NCBI GenBank assembly: GCA_001899805.1 | Contig: MKWP01000016.1 | Span: 186,001 to 250,000, forward strand | Length of the DNA stretch: 64,000 bases | Source of the DNA: Lysobacterales bacterium 66-474 | GTDB lineage: Bacteria; Pseudomonadota; Gammaproteobacteria; Xanthomonadales; Rhodanobacteraceae | Direction: 5' to 3' | In this document: in pieces, positions 29,277-39,625 of the stretch | Layout: each line of letters begins with the position of its first letter | Numbering within the stretch: position 1 is the first letter of the stretch | Notes under the pieces: generated by a model | The model's input: only the letters and a program-made list of their open reading frames with translations | Told to the model about the DNA's origin: nothing | Databases searched by the model: none | Translations under genes and position numbers: made by a program

Positions 29277-30434
29277 TCAGTTCTTCTGGATGTAATACTG
29301 CGACGTCGCGGCGGCGCTCAGGGCGCTGGTGATCGGCAGCAGCTGGGTGAGGAAACGGTTCCACTTGGTGATGCCGGCCGCAGACGCGAATACCACGTCG
29401 CCCGGTTTCACCCTGAATTGATCCCCCAGCGCGAAGGCGACCGCGGATTTCGCATCCAGTTCGTAAACCGTGGCGTGCGGACTGCTCTGGCCGGATGTAT
29501 CGCGTATCACGTAGATCTTGCCTTTCGAGGTGACCTGGTTCAGCCCGCCGGCCTGGCCGATCGCCTGCGTCAACGTCAGATCGGCGGTCTTGAACTTGAG
29601 TGCCGTCGGGTGGCCGACCTCGCCCATGACATAGATTTCCTGACGGTCGTTGTAGGGAAGGTAGACACGGTCGCCGGCCTTCAGGTAGATCCGTTTGGCG
29701 AGATCGTTTTCGGAGAGATTGCCGATATCGAGGTGGTAGACCTGCCCGTCGCGCGACAGCATCACGTTCGACAGGTTGGCGTTCTGGATGTCCACGGAGG
29801 CCGTGCCCATGGCCTCGCCGAGCGTGAGCGGCACCGTGGTGATCGCTTGCGGCCCGGTCTTGGTGAACGCACCTTCCATCAGGACATGCTGGCTGTCGTA
29901 GCTGACCACGCTGACATCCACTTGCGGATTCTTGATGTAGGAGCCGAGTTTGTTCGCCAGCGACTGGCGCAGTTGCTCGATCGTCTCGCCCGCCGCATGC
30001 ACTGTGCCCGCGAACGGGAAATAAAACGTGCCGTCGGGACGCACCACGCGGCCATTGGCGGCGGTCTGCTGCTGCGACCCTGCCGGCGACGTCAATTCGG
30101 GATGGTCCCACACCGTGATGTAGAGCGTGTCGCCCGCGCCGACCTGGTACGGCTGCGGTTTGTAATCGAGCAGCGCAGGCGGAACCGCCGCCGGCACATG
30201 CGAGCTCGCCTGGGTGGCGATCAACTGCGGCGTGATCGGCACCAGATGGACGTAATCGGAGTTGGCGTTCTCGCCGCGGACGTTCATCGACATGTCCTGG
30301 CCGGGCACGCAGCCCGCCATGGCGACGCAAACGACGATCGCCAGCAGGCCGTTCAGGAAACCGCGCGCGCGTGAACCCTGCAATGTCCAGGGCCGGGGAA
30401 CGATTTCAGCGGGAAGATTCCGGGAGGTTTCCAT
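29277..30434 (-). CDS. Polysaccharide export outer-membrane lipoprotein (Wza/GumB family)
   Basis: VCVAMAGCVPG lipobox; YQVGAGDTLYITVWDHPELTSPAG, VRPDGTFYFPFAGTVHAAGETIEQLRQSLA, SLBB-like repeats. Confidence 0.94.
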   Translation of the reverse strand: METSRNLPAEIVPRPWTLQGSRARGFLNGLLAIVVCVAMAGCVPGQDMSMNVRGENANSDYVHLVPITPQLIATQASSHVPAAVPPALLDYKPQPYQVGAGDTLYITVWDHPELTSPAGSQQQTAANGRVVRPDGTFYFPFAGTVHAAGETIEQLRQSLANKLGSYIKNPQVDVSVVSYDSQHVLMEGAFTKTGPQAITTVPLTLGEAMGTASVDIQNANLSNVMLSRDGQVYHLDIGNLSENDLAKRIYLKAGDRVYLPYNDRQEIYVMGEVGHPTALKFKTADLTLTQAIGQAGGLNQVTSKGKIYVIRDTSGQSSPHATVYELDAKSAVAFALGDQFRVKPGDVVFASAAGITKWNRFLTQLLPITSALSAAATSQYYIQKN

Positions 30435-30876
30435 GGTCAACACCATCTTGTTGTTCGTGGGGGCGCACTCGCCTGGAAAGCGATGCCACGGCGCGCGCCT
30501 GCCTGCAGGGCACGCCGCGGATCGCGGCTGTCCATGCGCGGCGCAAGTCACGCGATGACGCGACCCGCCGCCCGGACCAACACCTTCGCGGCAGGCCCGA
30601 CGGCAGCCGCGGAAAGGGTGCGGCAACAGGCAATGGAATCGACGATCCGATCACCGCAGGACACGCGTTCCTTCGCTGCCAGATGGATCGTTGCCGGTTG
30701 CGATTTCTTCGGGGAGTAAGCCACGCGGCTTCGATCATGTCCAGCGCATTTCGCTGAATGGATATTTTTGCCCGCGCTGAAGAGTCCCGCATTCGGTGCC
30801 GATATTCCATGGCAAGTTTTTGTATGCATTCCGCTTTTATGGACGTTTATGTGTCTGTCTGTTTTATGAACGTACT

Positions 30877-30900
30877 AAATGTCGCCACATTGCGACATTT
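30877..30900. promoter_or_regulatory. Perfect palindrome in wza/wzc intergenic region (candidate operator)
   Basis: AAATGTCGC-CACATT-GCGACATTT, 9-bp arms, in a locally AT-rich stretch. Confidence 0.5.
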
Positions 30901-31221
30901 TCGTGATGGATTCATTCAGCGCACAATTGCAACAATCCAGACCCCCATTCTCACAAAGACCGCTTGTAAGGTTCGCGAACGACACGGCGATCGCACGCCG
31001 ATTCGTTCACGATCCGCCATTCGGCAAGGTGCCCGGCCGTCGTATTGCGTCATCCCGCGGCGGCACGGGCGATGTTCCACGGAACGACGACAGGACCAAG
31101 ACCGTACGCACGTGTCCGGCACACGACGTACGCATTCGGAAGGCGTCCCCGCAGCGTCGCCTCCCCCGTGATCCGGATCCGGCGTTCCCGTTGATTGGCC
31201 CCAAGGGCCTGGATGCATCGC

Positions 31222-33489
31222 ATGACATCCACGAGACGATTGGAATACCCGCGCGGCGCGTTCAACGATGTTTACGCGCTCCCGCCACCGTTGCACGATC
31301 GCGGCGGCGACGAAATCGACCTGCGCGCCCTGCTGGGCACCCTGCTCGGCCACAAGCGCCTGATCCTCACGGTCACGGGGCTGTGTTTCGTGCTGGCCCT
31401 GGTCTATGTGCTGATTGCCACGCCCGTGTACGAGGCCAACGCGATGGTGCAGGTCGAGCAGGCGCCGAGCATCCCGGGCATCAGCGCCGTGGCGCAAGCG
31501 GTGGGCGCCGCCAACCCCGCGGCCAATGACGCCGTCTCGATCCTCACCTCGCAGTCGGTGATCAAGAAGGCGGTGGACGATCTCAACCTGAACATCATCG
31601 TCAGCCCGTACCGGGTTCCCGTGCTAGGCAGCCTGGTCGCACGCCAGTACACGCCGGCCGCACCCGGCGATGTCGCCGCGGCGTGGCCGGGTCTCGGCGG
31701 CTACGACTGGGGCGGCTCGCAACTGGACGTGCCGCAACTCGAGGTGCCGCGCGACCTGTACGGCGAATCCCTGACGCTGGTCGCCGGCAGCGACGGCGCC
31801 TACTCGCTTTGGAAGGACAGTTCGATCCCGACCCTGCGTGGACACCTGTTGTTGCGCGGGCAAGTCGGTCAACCCGCCGAAGGTTCGGGCGTGACGATGC
31901 TGGTGAAGAGCATGCGGGCCAATCCGGGCATGCGCTTCCACGTCACCCGCAACTACGAGGTGACCACCATCACCGGGCTGCAGAATTCCATCAATGCCAA
32001 GCAGACCTCGCAGGATTCCAGCGTCATCGAATTGAGCCTCGACAGCAGGAGCCCGCATCTCGCGGTCGCGATCCTCGACGACATCACCAAGGCATACCTT
32101 GCCCAGAACGTGGGGCGCAATTCGGCGCAGGCGTCCAGCAGCCTGGAGTTCGTGCAGAAGCAATTGCCGGTGGTGAAGCAGAAGCTGGAAGACGCGCAGG
32201 CCGCGCTCAACAAGTTCCAGCTCAAGGCGCATTCGGTGGACGTTCCGATGCAGACCCAGAGCCTGCTGACCCGGCTCGACACCATCGACGCCAGCATCCA
32301 GCAACTCGAAACGCAGAGGATCGCGGCCGCGCGCCTGTACACGCCGGAGCACCCTGCCTACAAGGCGATCGTTTCGCAGATCGGCCAGTTGAACGCGCAG
32401 AAGGCCGGCATCGACAAGCAACTGAACACGATGCCCGACACCCAGCGCGAGTTGCTGAACCTCAACGGCAACGTGCAGGTACTCAACACCACTTACACGG
32501 GCCTGCTCAACGAAGCCCAGCAACTGGAGCTGGCGCAGGCGGGCACGGTGGGCACCGCGCGCATCGTGGACGAGCCTTCCGTCGACATCACCCGTCCGGC
32601 CAAGCCGAAGAAGGCGATGACGGTGCTGGGCGGCACGGTCCTGGGCGCGTTCTTTTCGGTGGCCTTCGTGTTCGCCAGGCAGTTGATGAAACGCACCGTG
32701 GAAGACACGACCGAGATCAAGCAGCTGGGACTGCAGGTGTATGCGTCGATCCCGTGGAGCGACGAGGAGCAGGTGATTTCGCGGCGGCTCGACAAACGGT
32801 TCAGCCGCAGGCGACCGCACAAGCTGTTGGCGCTGGCCGCGCCCACGGACCTCGCCACCGAGGCGCTGCGCAGCCTGCGCACCAGCCTGTCGTTCAGCCG
32901 GCACGAAGCGAAAAACAATCTGCTGATGGTGTGCGGATCGAGCCCGAACGCGGGCAAGACGTTCGTGTCCGCCAACCTCGCGGCGGTGGTGGCGCAAGCC
33001 GGGCAACGCGTGCTGTTGATCGACGCCAACATGCGCGACGGCCAGTTGCACAAGGTCTTCGGCGGGCGCGCCGAAAACGGCCTGTCCGAACTCATCGCCG
33101 GGCAAATCCTGGTGGAGGAAGCGGTGCGTCCGGTGCCCGATCTCGAGAACCTCGATTTCGTGAGCTGCGGCGCGATGCCGCCGAACCCGTCGGATCTGCT
33201 GATGCACCCCGAGTTCGCGTCCCTGTTGCGCCGGTGCTCGGCGCATTACGAACTGGTGGTCATCGACAGCCCGCCGATCCTCGCCGTCACGGATGCCGCG
33301 GTGATCGGCCGGCATGTCGGCACCTGCCTGCTGGTGGTGCGCTACGGCCTCAACCAGGCCAGCGAGATCGAGCTAGCGAAAGAGCGCCTGATGCAGAGCG
33401 GCGTCGACGTGAACGGAGTCATCTTCAATGCCGTCGAAAGACGCAGCACCGATTACGCCTATGGTTTCTACGACTACCGGGCGGTCTGA
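31222..33489 (+). CDS. Wzc-like chain-length determinant / BY-kinase
   Basis: Wzz domain, CGSSPNAGKTFVSANLA (Walker A), LLIDANMRDGQLHKVFG (A'), LVVIDSPPILAVTDA (B), C-terminal tyrosines DYAYGFYDYRAV. Confidence 0.95.
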   Translation: MTSTRRLEYPRGAFNDVYALPPPLHDRGGDEIDLRALLGTLLGHKRLILTVTGLCFVLALVYVLIATPVYEANAMVQVEQAPSIPGISAVAQAVGAANPAANDAVSILTSQSVIKKAVDDLNLNIIVSPYRVPVLGSLVARQYTPAAPGDVAAAWPGLGGYDWGGSQLDVPQLEVPRDLYGESLTLVAGSDGAYSLWKDSSIPTLRGHLLLRGQVGQPAEGSGVTMLVKSMRANPGMRFHVTRNYEVTTITGLQNSINAKQTSQDSSVIELSLDSRSPHLAVAILDDITKAYLAQNVGRNSAQASSSLEFVQKQLPVVKQKLEDAQAALNKFQLKAHSVDVPMQTQSLLTRLDTIDASIQQLETQRIAAARLYTPEHPAYKAIVSQIGQLNAQKAGIDKQLNTMPDTQRELLNLNGNVQVLNTTYTGLLNEAQQLELAQAGTVGTARIVDEPSVDITRPAKPKKAMTVLGGTVLGAFFSVAFVFARQLMKRTVEDTTEIKQLGLQVYASIPWSDEEQVISRRLDKRFSRRRPHKLLALAAPTDLATEALRSLRTSLSFSRHEAKNNLLMVCGSSPNAGKTFVSANLAAVVAQAGQRVLLIDANMRDGQLHKVFGGRAENGLSELIAGQILVEEAVRPVPDLENLDFVSCGAMPPNPSDLLMHPEFASLLRRCSAHYELVVIDSPPILAVTDAAVIGRHVGTCLLVVRYGLNQASEIELAKERLMQSGVDVNGVIFNAVERRSTDYAYGFYDYRAV

Positions 33490-34744
33490 CTTGCGGGTGC
33501 GCGCGGAGCGTGCGCTTGCGCGCGCGCCCTGGCGCGCGGACGGCAAGCCATCCGCGCATGGTGCGTGGCTCGACGATCCGGATTTCCGGGACGCGCTGCT
33601 GGAGATGCGATCGCTGGGACTGCGCATCACCGCTGCACCGCATCCCGGGTCCGTGCCGCATGCCGTCTTGAGTCCGCGCCGCGTGGACTCGCGCCGTTGG
33701 CTGGTACCGTTGTATCCGCGCGCAATCAGGATCAACTCGCTCGCGATGATCCAGCCGGTGCGCCCGGCCGCGAAAGCGTTAAAGCGCATCGTGGTCCGCA
33801 CGGGCGGGATCGGCATGCAGGCGTTGTGGTCTGCGGGTCGCGTGCACGTCTCCGGAGTGCGGCGTCTCGCCGAGGCCATCGGATCGCGCGCCACGCATGG
33901 CGCGTTCTTCACGGGCACGCCCGGTCCGCATCGCAAGATGGTCGCGCAATTGATGGACGAACGCGGCAACATCCTCGGCTACGCCAAGGCTGCCCGCAGC
34001 AGCGCGGCCAGCGCCCTGCTCAGGCACGAGGCCTTCGTGATCGGTCAACTGCGGGCGCTGGACATCCAGTCCGCGTGGCTCCCCCGCGTGCTGTTCCACG
34101 ACACCGTCGATGATACGACGGTGCTCGTGACCGACACGGTCAAGACGCTGCACAGCCCATGCCCGACGCGCTTGCAGGGAGTGCACGTTGCCTTCCTGAG
34201 CGAACTGACGGCACGCACGGCCTCCACGTGGGCCATGCCCTGGGAATCCCTGCTGCTTGAATGGACCGATCAGGTCCGGCGTCTTGCAGGCGCGCTGCCG
34301 CCGGCATGGCGCACGCGTTTCGCGGATGCCTTCGCGCTGCTGACACAAGCGCCCGGGCTGGTGGAACCGAAGGGTTTGACGCACGGGGATTTCACGCCCA
34401 CCAACACGTTCCGGGAACGGGGCCGCCTGTGTGTCTTCGACTGGGAATACGCCGGCGGCCACTATCCCGCGGATTTCGACCTGGCGCGGTTCCTGGGTTG
34501 CCTGCCGAGGCTGCGCAAGCTCCGGCCCGCGCGGCGCGGCATCGCGATCGCGCGAATCCTCGCGAACGAGTACGGTCGCACCCCGACGGAGGCACATCGC
34601 CGCGTGGTCGCGTACCTGTGCGCCTACGCCTTGCGCGGCGCGATCCGGCAACCGCGTGCGCCCGACTCCGAGGTCCACTGGGAAGACTGCGACGGCCAGG
34701 CGCAGATGCTCGACGCGCTGCTGACCTGCGCGCCCGGATCGTGA
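33428..34744 (+). CDS. Aminoglycoside phosphotransferase/choline kinase-fold protein in EPS locus
   Basis: LTHGDFTPTNTFRERGRLCVFDWEYAGGHYPADFDLARFLG (HGDxxxxN and DWE). Start uncertain (33428 or 33461); overlaps the wzc end. Confidence 0.8.
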   Translation: MPSKDAAPITPMVSTTTGRSDLRVRAERALARAPWRADGKPSAHGAWLDDPDFRDALLEMRSLGLRITAAPHPGSVPHAVLSPRRVDSRRWLVPLYPRAIRINSLAMIQPVRPAAKALKRIVVRTGGIGMQALWSAGRVHVSGVRRLAEAIGSRATHGAFFTGTPGPHRKMVAQLMDERGNILGYAKAARSSAASALLRHEAFVIGQLRALDIQSAWLPRVLFHDTVDDTTVLVTDTVKTLHSPCPTRLQGVHVAFLSELTARTASTWAMPWESLLLEWTDQVRRLAGALPPAWRTRFADAFALLTQAPGLVEPKGLTHGDFTPTNTFRERGRLCVFDWEYAGGHYPADFDLARFLGCLPRLRKLRPARRGIAIARILANEYGRTPTEAHRRVVAYLCAYALRGAIRQPRAPDSEVHWEDCDGQAQMLDALLTCAPGS

Positions 34745-34768
34745 AGACTGCTGTCAGCGGATGCCGCC

Positions 34769-36133
34769 ATGGAAGTAGCCGAAACACCGCGATCCGTGCA
34801 CGCCGACAACCGGACGGCGCCGGACTACGCACCGGTGTTGCGCCTCCTCAGGCGCGGCGCGTCCGGTGCGCTGCTGGTGCAGGTCGGCGGCGCGGGCTTC
34901 AGCCTGATCGTCAACGTGCTGCTCGCCCGGCTGGTCGGCAAGGCGGAGTACGGCGTCTATACCTTCGCGCTGTCATGGATCACCGTGCTGACGGTGCTGT
35001 CCCTGCTCGGCCAGAGCAGCAGCGTGGTGCGTTTCGTGCCCACCTACGTACACCGGCAGGAGTGGGGCACGCTGCGCGGACTGCGGCGGGGGACGAGCCT
35101 GCTCGTGCTCGCGGCGAGCGGCATGATCATGCTGATCGGGGCGGGCACCGTGCTGATGCTGCGCGACCGGCTTGGCGGCACCCTGGAGCACACGCTGCTG
35201 GTCGGCTTCCTGTTGCTGCCCGTGTTGACGCAACTTTCGTTGAACGGCGCGTTTTTCCGCGGCTTCAAGCGGGCCGTGAGCTCGGGCGCGTACAACAACC
35301 TGGTCCGCCCGATCGTTCTCATCGTCCTGGTGCTGGTCCTCGCACTGTTGCTCGGGCTGCGGCTGACCGCACCCGGCATCATGGCGGTGAGCGTGGTGGC
35401 AGCGCTGGTGACCCTCGCCTGCTCGGAATGGCGGTTGACGCGTGCATGGCCTGCCGCCGCGAGGCGGGTGCAGCCCGGCTACGACGTTCCCGCCTGGCTC
35501 AAGCTGGGCCGCCGCCTCTTTTTCCTGGCGACGATCGGCATCGTCTCCGACCGCGTGGACGTGCTGATCCTGGGCGGACTTGCGGGCGCGGAAGCGGTGG
35601 GTCCCTACTATGCAGCGGCCAGGCTCGCGGCGCTCGCGCTTTACGGGCTCACCGCGGTCAACACGATCCTCGCGCCGATGATCGCCGAGAGCTACGTGGC
35701 CGATGACCACGTCAGGCTGGCCGGGCTCGTGCATCACGCCGCCAAGTTGACCTTCGCCGTGACCGCGGTCGTCGCGCTTGCCATCGCGGTCGCCGGACAC
35801 TGGGTTCTCGGGTGGTTCGGCAATGGCTTCCCGGAATCCGCGTATGTGCCGTTGTTGATCATGCTGGGCGGGCAGTGCATCAGCGCCGCGGCCGGGCCGG
35901 TCGGTTTCCTGATGACGATGACCCGGTACGAACGCGAGGCGTCGTGGTTCCTGGGCGCCTCGGCACTGCTGAATGTATTGCTCAGTGTCGCGTTGATCCC
36001 GGCATTCGGGCTCATCGGCGCCGCGATCGCGTCGGCTGCTTCGACCATCGCCTGGAACCTGTCCGCGCTGGTGTTCGTGCGCGCCAGGCTCGACGTCAAC
36101 CCGACCGTATTGCCGCTTCCGAATAGACGATGA
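34769..36133 (+). CDS. Polysaccharide flippase (Wzx-like), copy 1
   Basis: LRRGASGALLVQVGGAGFSLIVNVLLARLVGKAEYGVYTFALSW; about 12-14 TM segments. Confidence 0.9.
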   Translation: MEVAETPRSVHADNRTAPDYAPVLRLLRRGASGALLVQVGGAGFSLIVNVLLARLVGKAEYGVYTFALSWITVLTVLSLLGQSSSVVRFVPTYVHRQEWGTLRGLRRGTSLLVLAASGMIMLIGAGTVLMLRDRLGGTLEHTLLVGFLLLPVLTQLSLNGAFFRGFKRAVSSGAYNNLVRPIVLIVLVLVLALLLGLRLTAPGIMAVSVVAALVTLACSEWRLTRAWPAAARRVQPGYDVPAWLKLGRRLFFLATIGIVSDRVDVLILGGLAGAEAVGPYYAAARLAALALYGLTAVNTILAPMIAESYVADDHVRLAGLVHHAAKLTFAVTAVVALAIAVAGHWVLGWFGNGFPESAYVPLLIMLGGQCISAAAGPVGFLMTMTRYEREASWFLGASALLNVLLSVALIPAFGLIGAAIASAASTIAWNLSALVFVRARLDVNPTVLPLPNRR

Positions 36134-37095
36134 AACAGCCCGATTTCTTCCTCGTGGGTGCACCCAAATGCGGCACGACGGCGCTGAGCGCCTACCTGCG
36201 CGCGCACCCGCGCATCTTCATGTGCGTGCCCAAGGAACCCGGTTATTTCGCGCTGGACTTTCCGGCACACCGTTTCGTGGCCAACCGGGACGACTATGCA
36301 GAGCTGTTCCGGGATGCCGGCGAGGAACACCTGGCCGTCGGCGAGGCCTCGGTCATCTACATGTATTCGGACCTCGCGATCGCCGAACTGCACGAGGCGC
36401 TGCCTGCCGCGCGCCTGCTGGTGATGCTGCGCAACCCCATGGACATGGCGGTTTCGATGCACGCGCAGGCGTTGTGGTCGTGCGACGAGAGCATCGAGGA
36501 CTTCGGCAACGCCTGGGCGCTGTGCGCAGACCGTCGCGCCGGCGACAAGGTGCCGTGGCATTGTCGCGACAGCAAGGTCCTGCTGTACGACCGCATGCCG
36601 CTGCTCGGCAGCCAGTTGCGCCGCCTGCTCGAAATCTTCCCTCGCGCGCAGGTCGGCTGGTGGTTTTTCGACGATCTCATGGCCGACCCCGGACGCGTGT
36701 ATCGGGACGTGTTGTCCTTTCTGGACGTGCCGGACGACGGACGCCTGGATTTCCCGCGGGTCAACGTGCGCAAGCACGCCCGCTCCCGCCTGCTGGGACT
36801 GTGCACGCAGAAAACACCGGAGCGCCTGGTGTCTGCTGCCATGAAGCTCAAGCGTGGATTGGGCATCCCGCGTTGGGGTGTCCGCGACGCGCTGCGCAGG
36901 GCGAACCGGAAATCGCAACCGCAGCGGTCGTTGCTGCCCGCCGTGCGTGCGGCGATGCACGCGCATTTCGCGCCGGACATCCGTTTGCTGGAAGACATCA
37001 CCGGCCGCGAGCTCGGGCATTGGCTGGAAAGCGACGAGCGACGGAACACGCGTGGATTGCCGGTTGCACGCGGGCGCTCGCGGGGACTCGAATGA
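36130..37095 (+). CDS. Sulfotransferase family protein
   Basis: FFLVGAPKCGTTALSAYLRAHPRIFM (5'-PSB loop), LLVMLRNPMDMAVSMHAQAL (3'-PB). ATGA overlap with both neighbours. Confidence 0.92.
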   Translation: MKQPDFFLVGAPKCGTTALSAYLRAHPRIFMCVPKEPGYFALDFPAHRFVANRDDYAELFRDAGEEHLAVGEASVIYMYSDLAIAELHEALPAARLLVMLRNPMDMAVSMHAQALWSCDESIEDFGNAWALCADRRAGDKVPWHCRDSKVLLYDRMPLLGSQLRRLLEIFPRAQVGWWFFDDLMADPGRVYRDVLSFLDVPDDGRLDFPRVNVRKHARSRLLGLCTQKTPERLVSAAMKLKRGLGIPRWGVRDALRRANRKSQPQRSLLPAVRAAMHAHFAPDIRLLEDITGRELGHWLESDERRNTRGLPVARGRSRGLE

Positions 37096-38471
37096 CGTCC
37101 CACCAAGCCATCGGAGGGTCCGTGGATCCGCGCGCCGCCGCCGCGCGCGCGCCCGATCTCGCCGGCAGCCTGCGCAGCTTGCGGCGTGGCGCGTCCGGCG
37201 CGTTTCTGGTGACGGTGGCCGGCACCGGCCTCGGCTTTCTTTCGAACATGGTCATTGCGCGCCTGACCGGACGCGCGGAGTACGGCATCTATGCGTTGAT
37301 GATCAGTTGGGTCAGCCTGCTCGCGGTGGTGGCACAGGCCGGCCAGGACATCAGCATCGTCCGCTTCATGCCAAGTTACATAAATGGCGGGTTCTGGGGC
37401 GAGGTACGTGGCCTGCGGCGAGGTGTCGGCCTGCTGGTGTTCGCCACCAGCGTCTGCGTGGCCGCGATCGGTTGCATGATCGTGCATGAATTGGGTGCAC
37501 GACACGACGCGGCGTGGCGCGACACCTTTTACATCGGCTTCGCGACCCTGCCGATCCTGACCCAGTTGCAGCAGAGCGGCGCGCTGCATCGCGCGTTCAA
37601 GCGGCCGGTGGTGACCAACCTCTATTCCACCGTGCTGCGCCCACTGGCGGTGATTCCCCTGATGCTGCTGCTGGCACGCGTGGTTGTGCACCCCGATGCT
37701 CCGATGGCCAGTGCGGCGAGCGCACTCGCCGTACTGCTTGCACTGGCCGCCTCGGCATTGCACATGTCCTGTGCTTGGCCCGCGCACGCGCGCAACATCA
37801 CGCCACGCTACGAACTGCGTCGCTGGGCGGTGATCGGTTCGCAACTATCGTTGCTGTCGATCATCGTCGCGGGCGGCAATTGGCTCAGCGTGCTGATCCT
37901 GGGCGCGCTGATGGGAACCGGCGAGGTGGGTCCCTACTACGCGGCATTGCGCATGGCGACCTTCGCGCTGTTCGCGCAGCAGTCGGTCAACGTGGTGTTG
38001 GCGCCCATGATCGCCGAGCGCCACGACGCGGGCGACATGGCCGGACTGCAGATCGTGGCTGCGCGCGCCGCGCGCTTCGGCTTCGCGGGCGCGCTGGCGG
38101 TCGGGGTGTTCTTCGCGGTGGCGGGCAAATGGATCCTGGGATTGTTCGGCCACGAGTTCGACATAGCCTACGTGCCGCTCCTGATCCTGTTGTCGGGTTA
38201 TTGCGCGAGCACGGCTTTCGGCGAAGTGGGTTTCATGTTGTCCATGACGAAATTCCAGAAGCAGGCTTCGCTGTTCGTGCTGGTCGGGATCGTCGTCAAC
38301 CTGGTGGCGGCATTGCTCCTGGTGCCGCGCCTGGGCGCCGCCGGCGCCGCCATCGGTGCCGCGTTGTCGCTGGTGGTTTGGCGCGGCGTGGCGTGGCGAT
38401 ACGTGACGACACGCCTCGGCATCGACCCGTCCGTGTTCGGCAAGGTCGCGACGACGAGCGGGGTCCCATGA
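37092..38471 (+). CDS. Polysaccharide flippase (Wzx-like), copy 2
   Basis: LRRGASGAFLVTVAGTGLGFLSNMVIARLTGRAEYGIYALMISW, aligns by eye with the 34769 product. Confidence 0.9.
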   Translation: MTSHQAIGGSVDPRAAAARAPDLAGSLRSLRRGASGAFLVTVAGTGLGFLSNMVIARLTGRAEYGIYALMISWVSLLAVVAQAGQDISIVRFMPSYINGGFWGEVRGLRRGVGLLVFATSVCVAAIGCMIVHELGARHDAAWRDTFYIGFATLPILTQLQQSGALHRAFKRPVVTNLYSTVLRPLAVIPLMLLLARVVVHPDAPMASAASALAVLLALAASALHMSCAWPAHARNITPRYELRRWAVIGSQLSLLSIIVAGGNWLSVLILGALMGTGEVGPYYAALRMATFALFAQQSVNVVLAPMIAERHDAGDMAGLQIVAARAARFGFAGALAVGVFFAVAGKWILGLFGHEFDIAYVPLLILLSGYCASTAFGEVGFMLSMTKFQKQASLFVLVGIVVNLVAALLLVPRLGAAGAAIGAALSLVVWRGVAWRYVTTRLGIDPSVFGKVATTSGVP

Positions 38472-39625
38472 AGCTGGCATTGGTCATCTCCTCGCTCGGC
38501 GGCGGCGGCGCGGAACGCGTCATGACCATGCTGGCCAAGGCGTGGGCCAACGCAGGCAACGAGGTGACGCTGATCACCCTCGCGTCGCCGCATACGGACA
38601 GCTATCCCCTCGATCCGGCGGTCCAACGCATCGCACTCGCCGTGGCCGGGGATTCGCCTCACGCCGTGGCCGCCATCGGCAACAACCTCGCTCGCCTGCG
38701 TGCCTTGCGTCGCGCGATCAAGGGCTGCCGCCCGGACGTCGTGATCAGTTTCATGGCCAATACCAACTTGCTCAGCGTGACGGCCGCGCTCGGTTTGGGC
38801 GTGCCGGTGATTGTTTCGGAACGCGTGTCCGTCGAGGCCCAACCGCCGCGCGGGATCCGCGCCGTGTTGTATCGCTTGTTGTACCGCCGCGCCGCCGCGG
38901 TGGTTGCGCAAACACGGCGCGCAGCCCGGGACATCGAGCGGCGCACGGGCCGCGCCGTGAGCGTGATCCCGAACCCGGTGTCGCAGGTATCGACGCCTGC
39001 AAACCGGGGCGTTTCCGGAGACGAGCCGCCGATGCGCTCCGGGACGGACCGGCGCAACCTGCTGGCGGTCGGTCGGCTGTCGCCGCAGAAAGGCTTCGAC
39101 CTCCTGCTCGAAGCGTTCGCTTGCGTGGCCGGGCACCACGCCAACTGGGATCTGACGATCCTGGGCGAAGGCCGGTCGCGCGCCGGATTGACGGCAACGA
39201 TCGTCGCACGCGGACTGGCAAGTCGCGTTTCGATGCCCGGCTTCGACAGCCATGTTCGCGAGGCCATGCGGCAAGCGGATCTGTTCGTGCTCTCGTCGCG
39301 ATTCGAAGGCTTCCCCAACGTGCTGCTCGAAGCGATGTCCGAGGGCAGGGCCTGCGCGAGTTTCGACTGCAACACCGGTCCCCGCGAATTGATCTGCCAT
39401 GGCGAAAACGGCTGGCTGGTTCCTGCGGAAGACGTCCCGGCGCTGGCTGCCGCACTCGACGTCCTGATGGGGGACGACGGCTTGCGCGCGCGCCTCGGCG
39501 CGCACGCGCGCGAGGTGCTCACCCTCTATTCGCTGCCCGCGGTGCTCGGGCAATGGAACGCATTGCTGGCTTCGGTGACGACCAGCGCGGGCGACATGAA
39601 GGCCGCGCAAGAGGTCGCGCGGTGA
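38468..39625 (+). CDS. GT4 glycosyltransferase
   Basis: MKLALVISSLGGGGAERVMTMLAKAW; LLAVGRLSPQKGFDLLLEAFA; SSRFEGFPNVLLEAMSEG. Confidence 0.93.
   Translation: MKLALVISSLGGGGAERVMTMLAKAWANAGNEVTLITLASPHTDSYPLDPAVQRIALAVAGDSPHAVAAIGNNLARLRALRRAIKGCRPDVVISFMANTNLLSVTAALGLGVPVIVSERVSVEAQPPRGIRAVLYRLLYRRAAAVVAQTRRAARDIERRTGRAVSVIPNPVSQVSTPANRGVSGDEPPMRSGTDRRNLLAVGRLSPQKGFDLLLEAFACVAGHHANWDLTILGEGRSRAGLTATIVARGLASRVSMPGFDSHVREAMRQADLFVLSSRFEGFPNVLLEAMSEGRACASFDCNTGPRELICHGENGWLVPAEDVPALAAALDVLMGDDGLRARLGAHAREVLTLYSLPAVLGQWNALLASVTTSAGDMKAAQEVAR

Noticed and set aside
30758-31171. ORFs in the wza/wzc intergenic region
   Set aside because: Overlapping ORFs in different frames with no SD or domain signal; AT-rich promoter-like composition.
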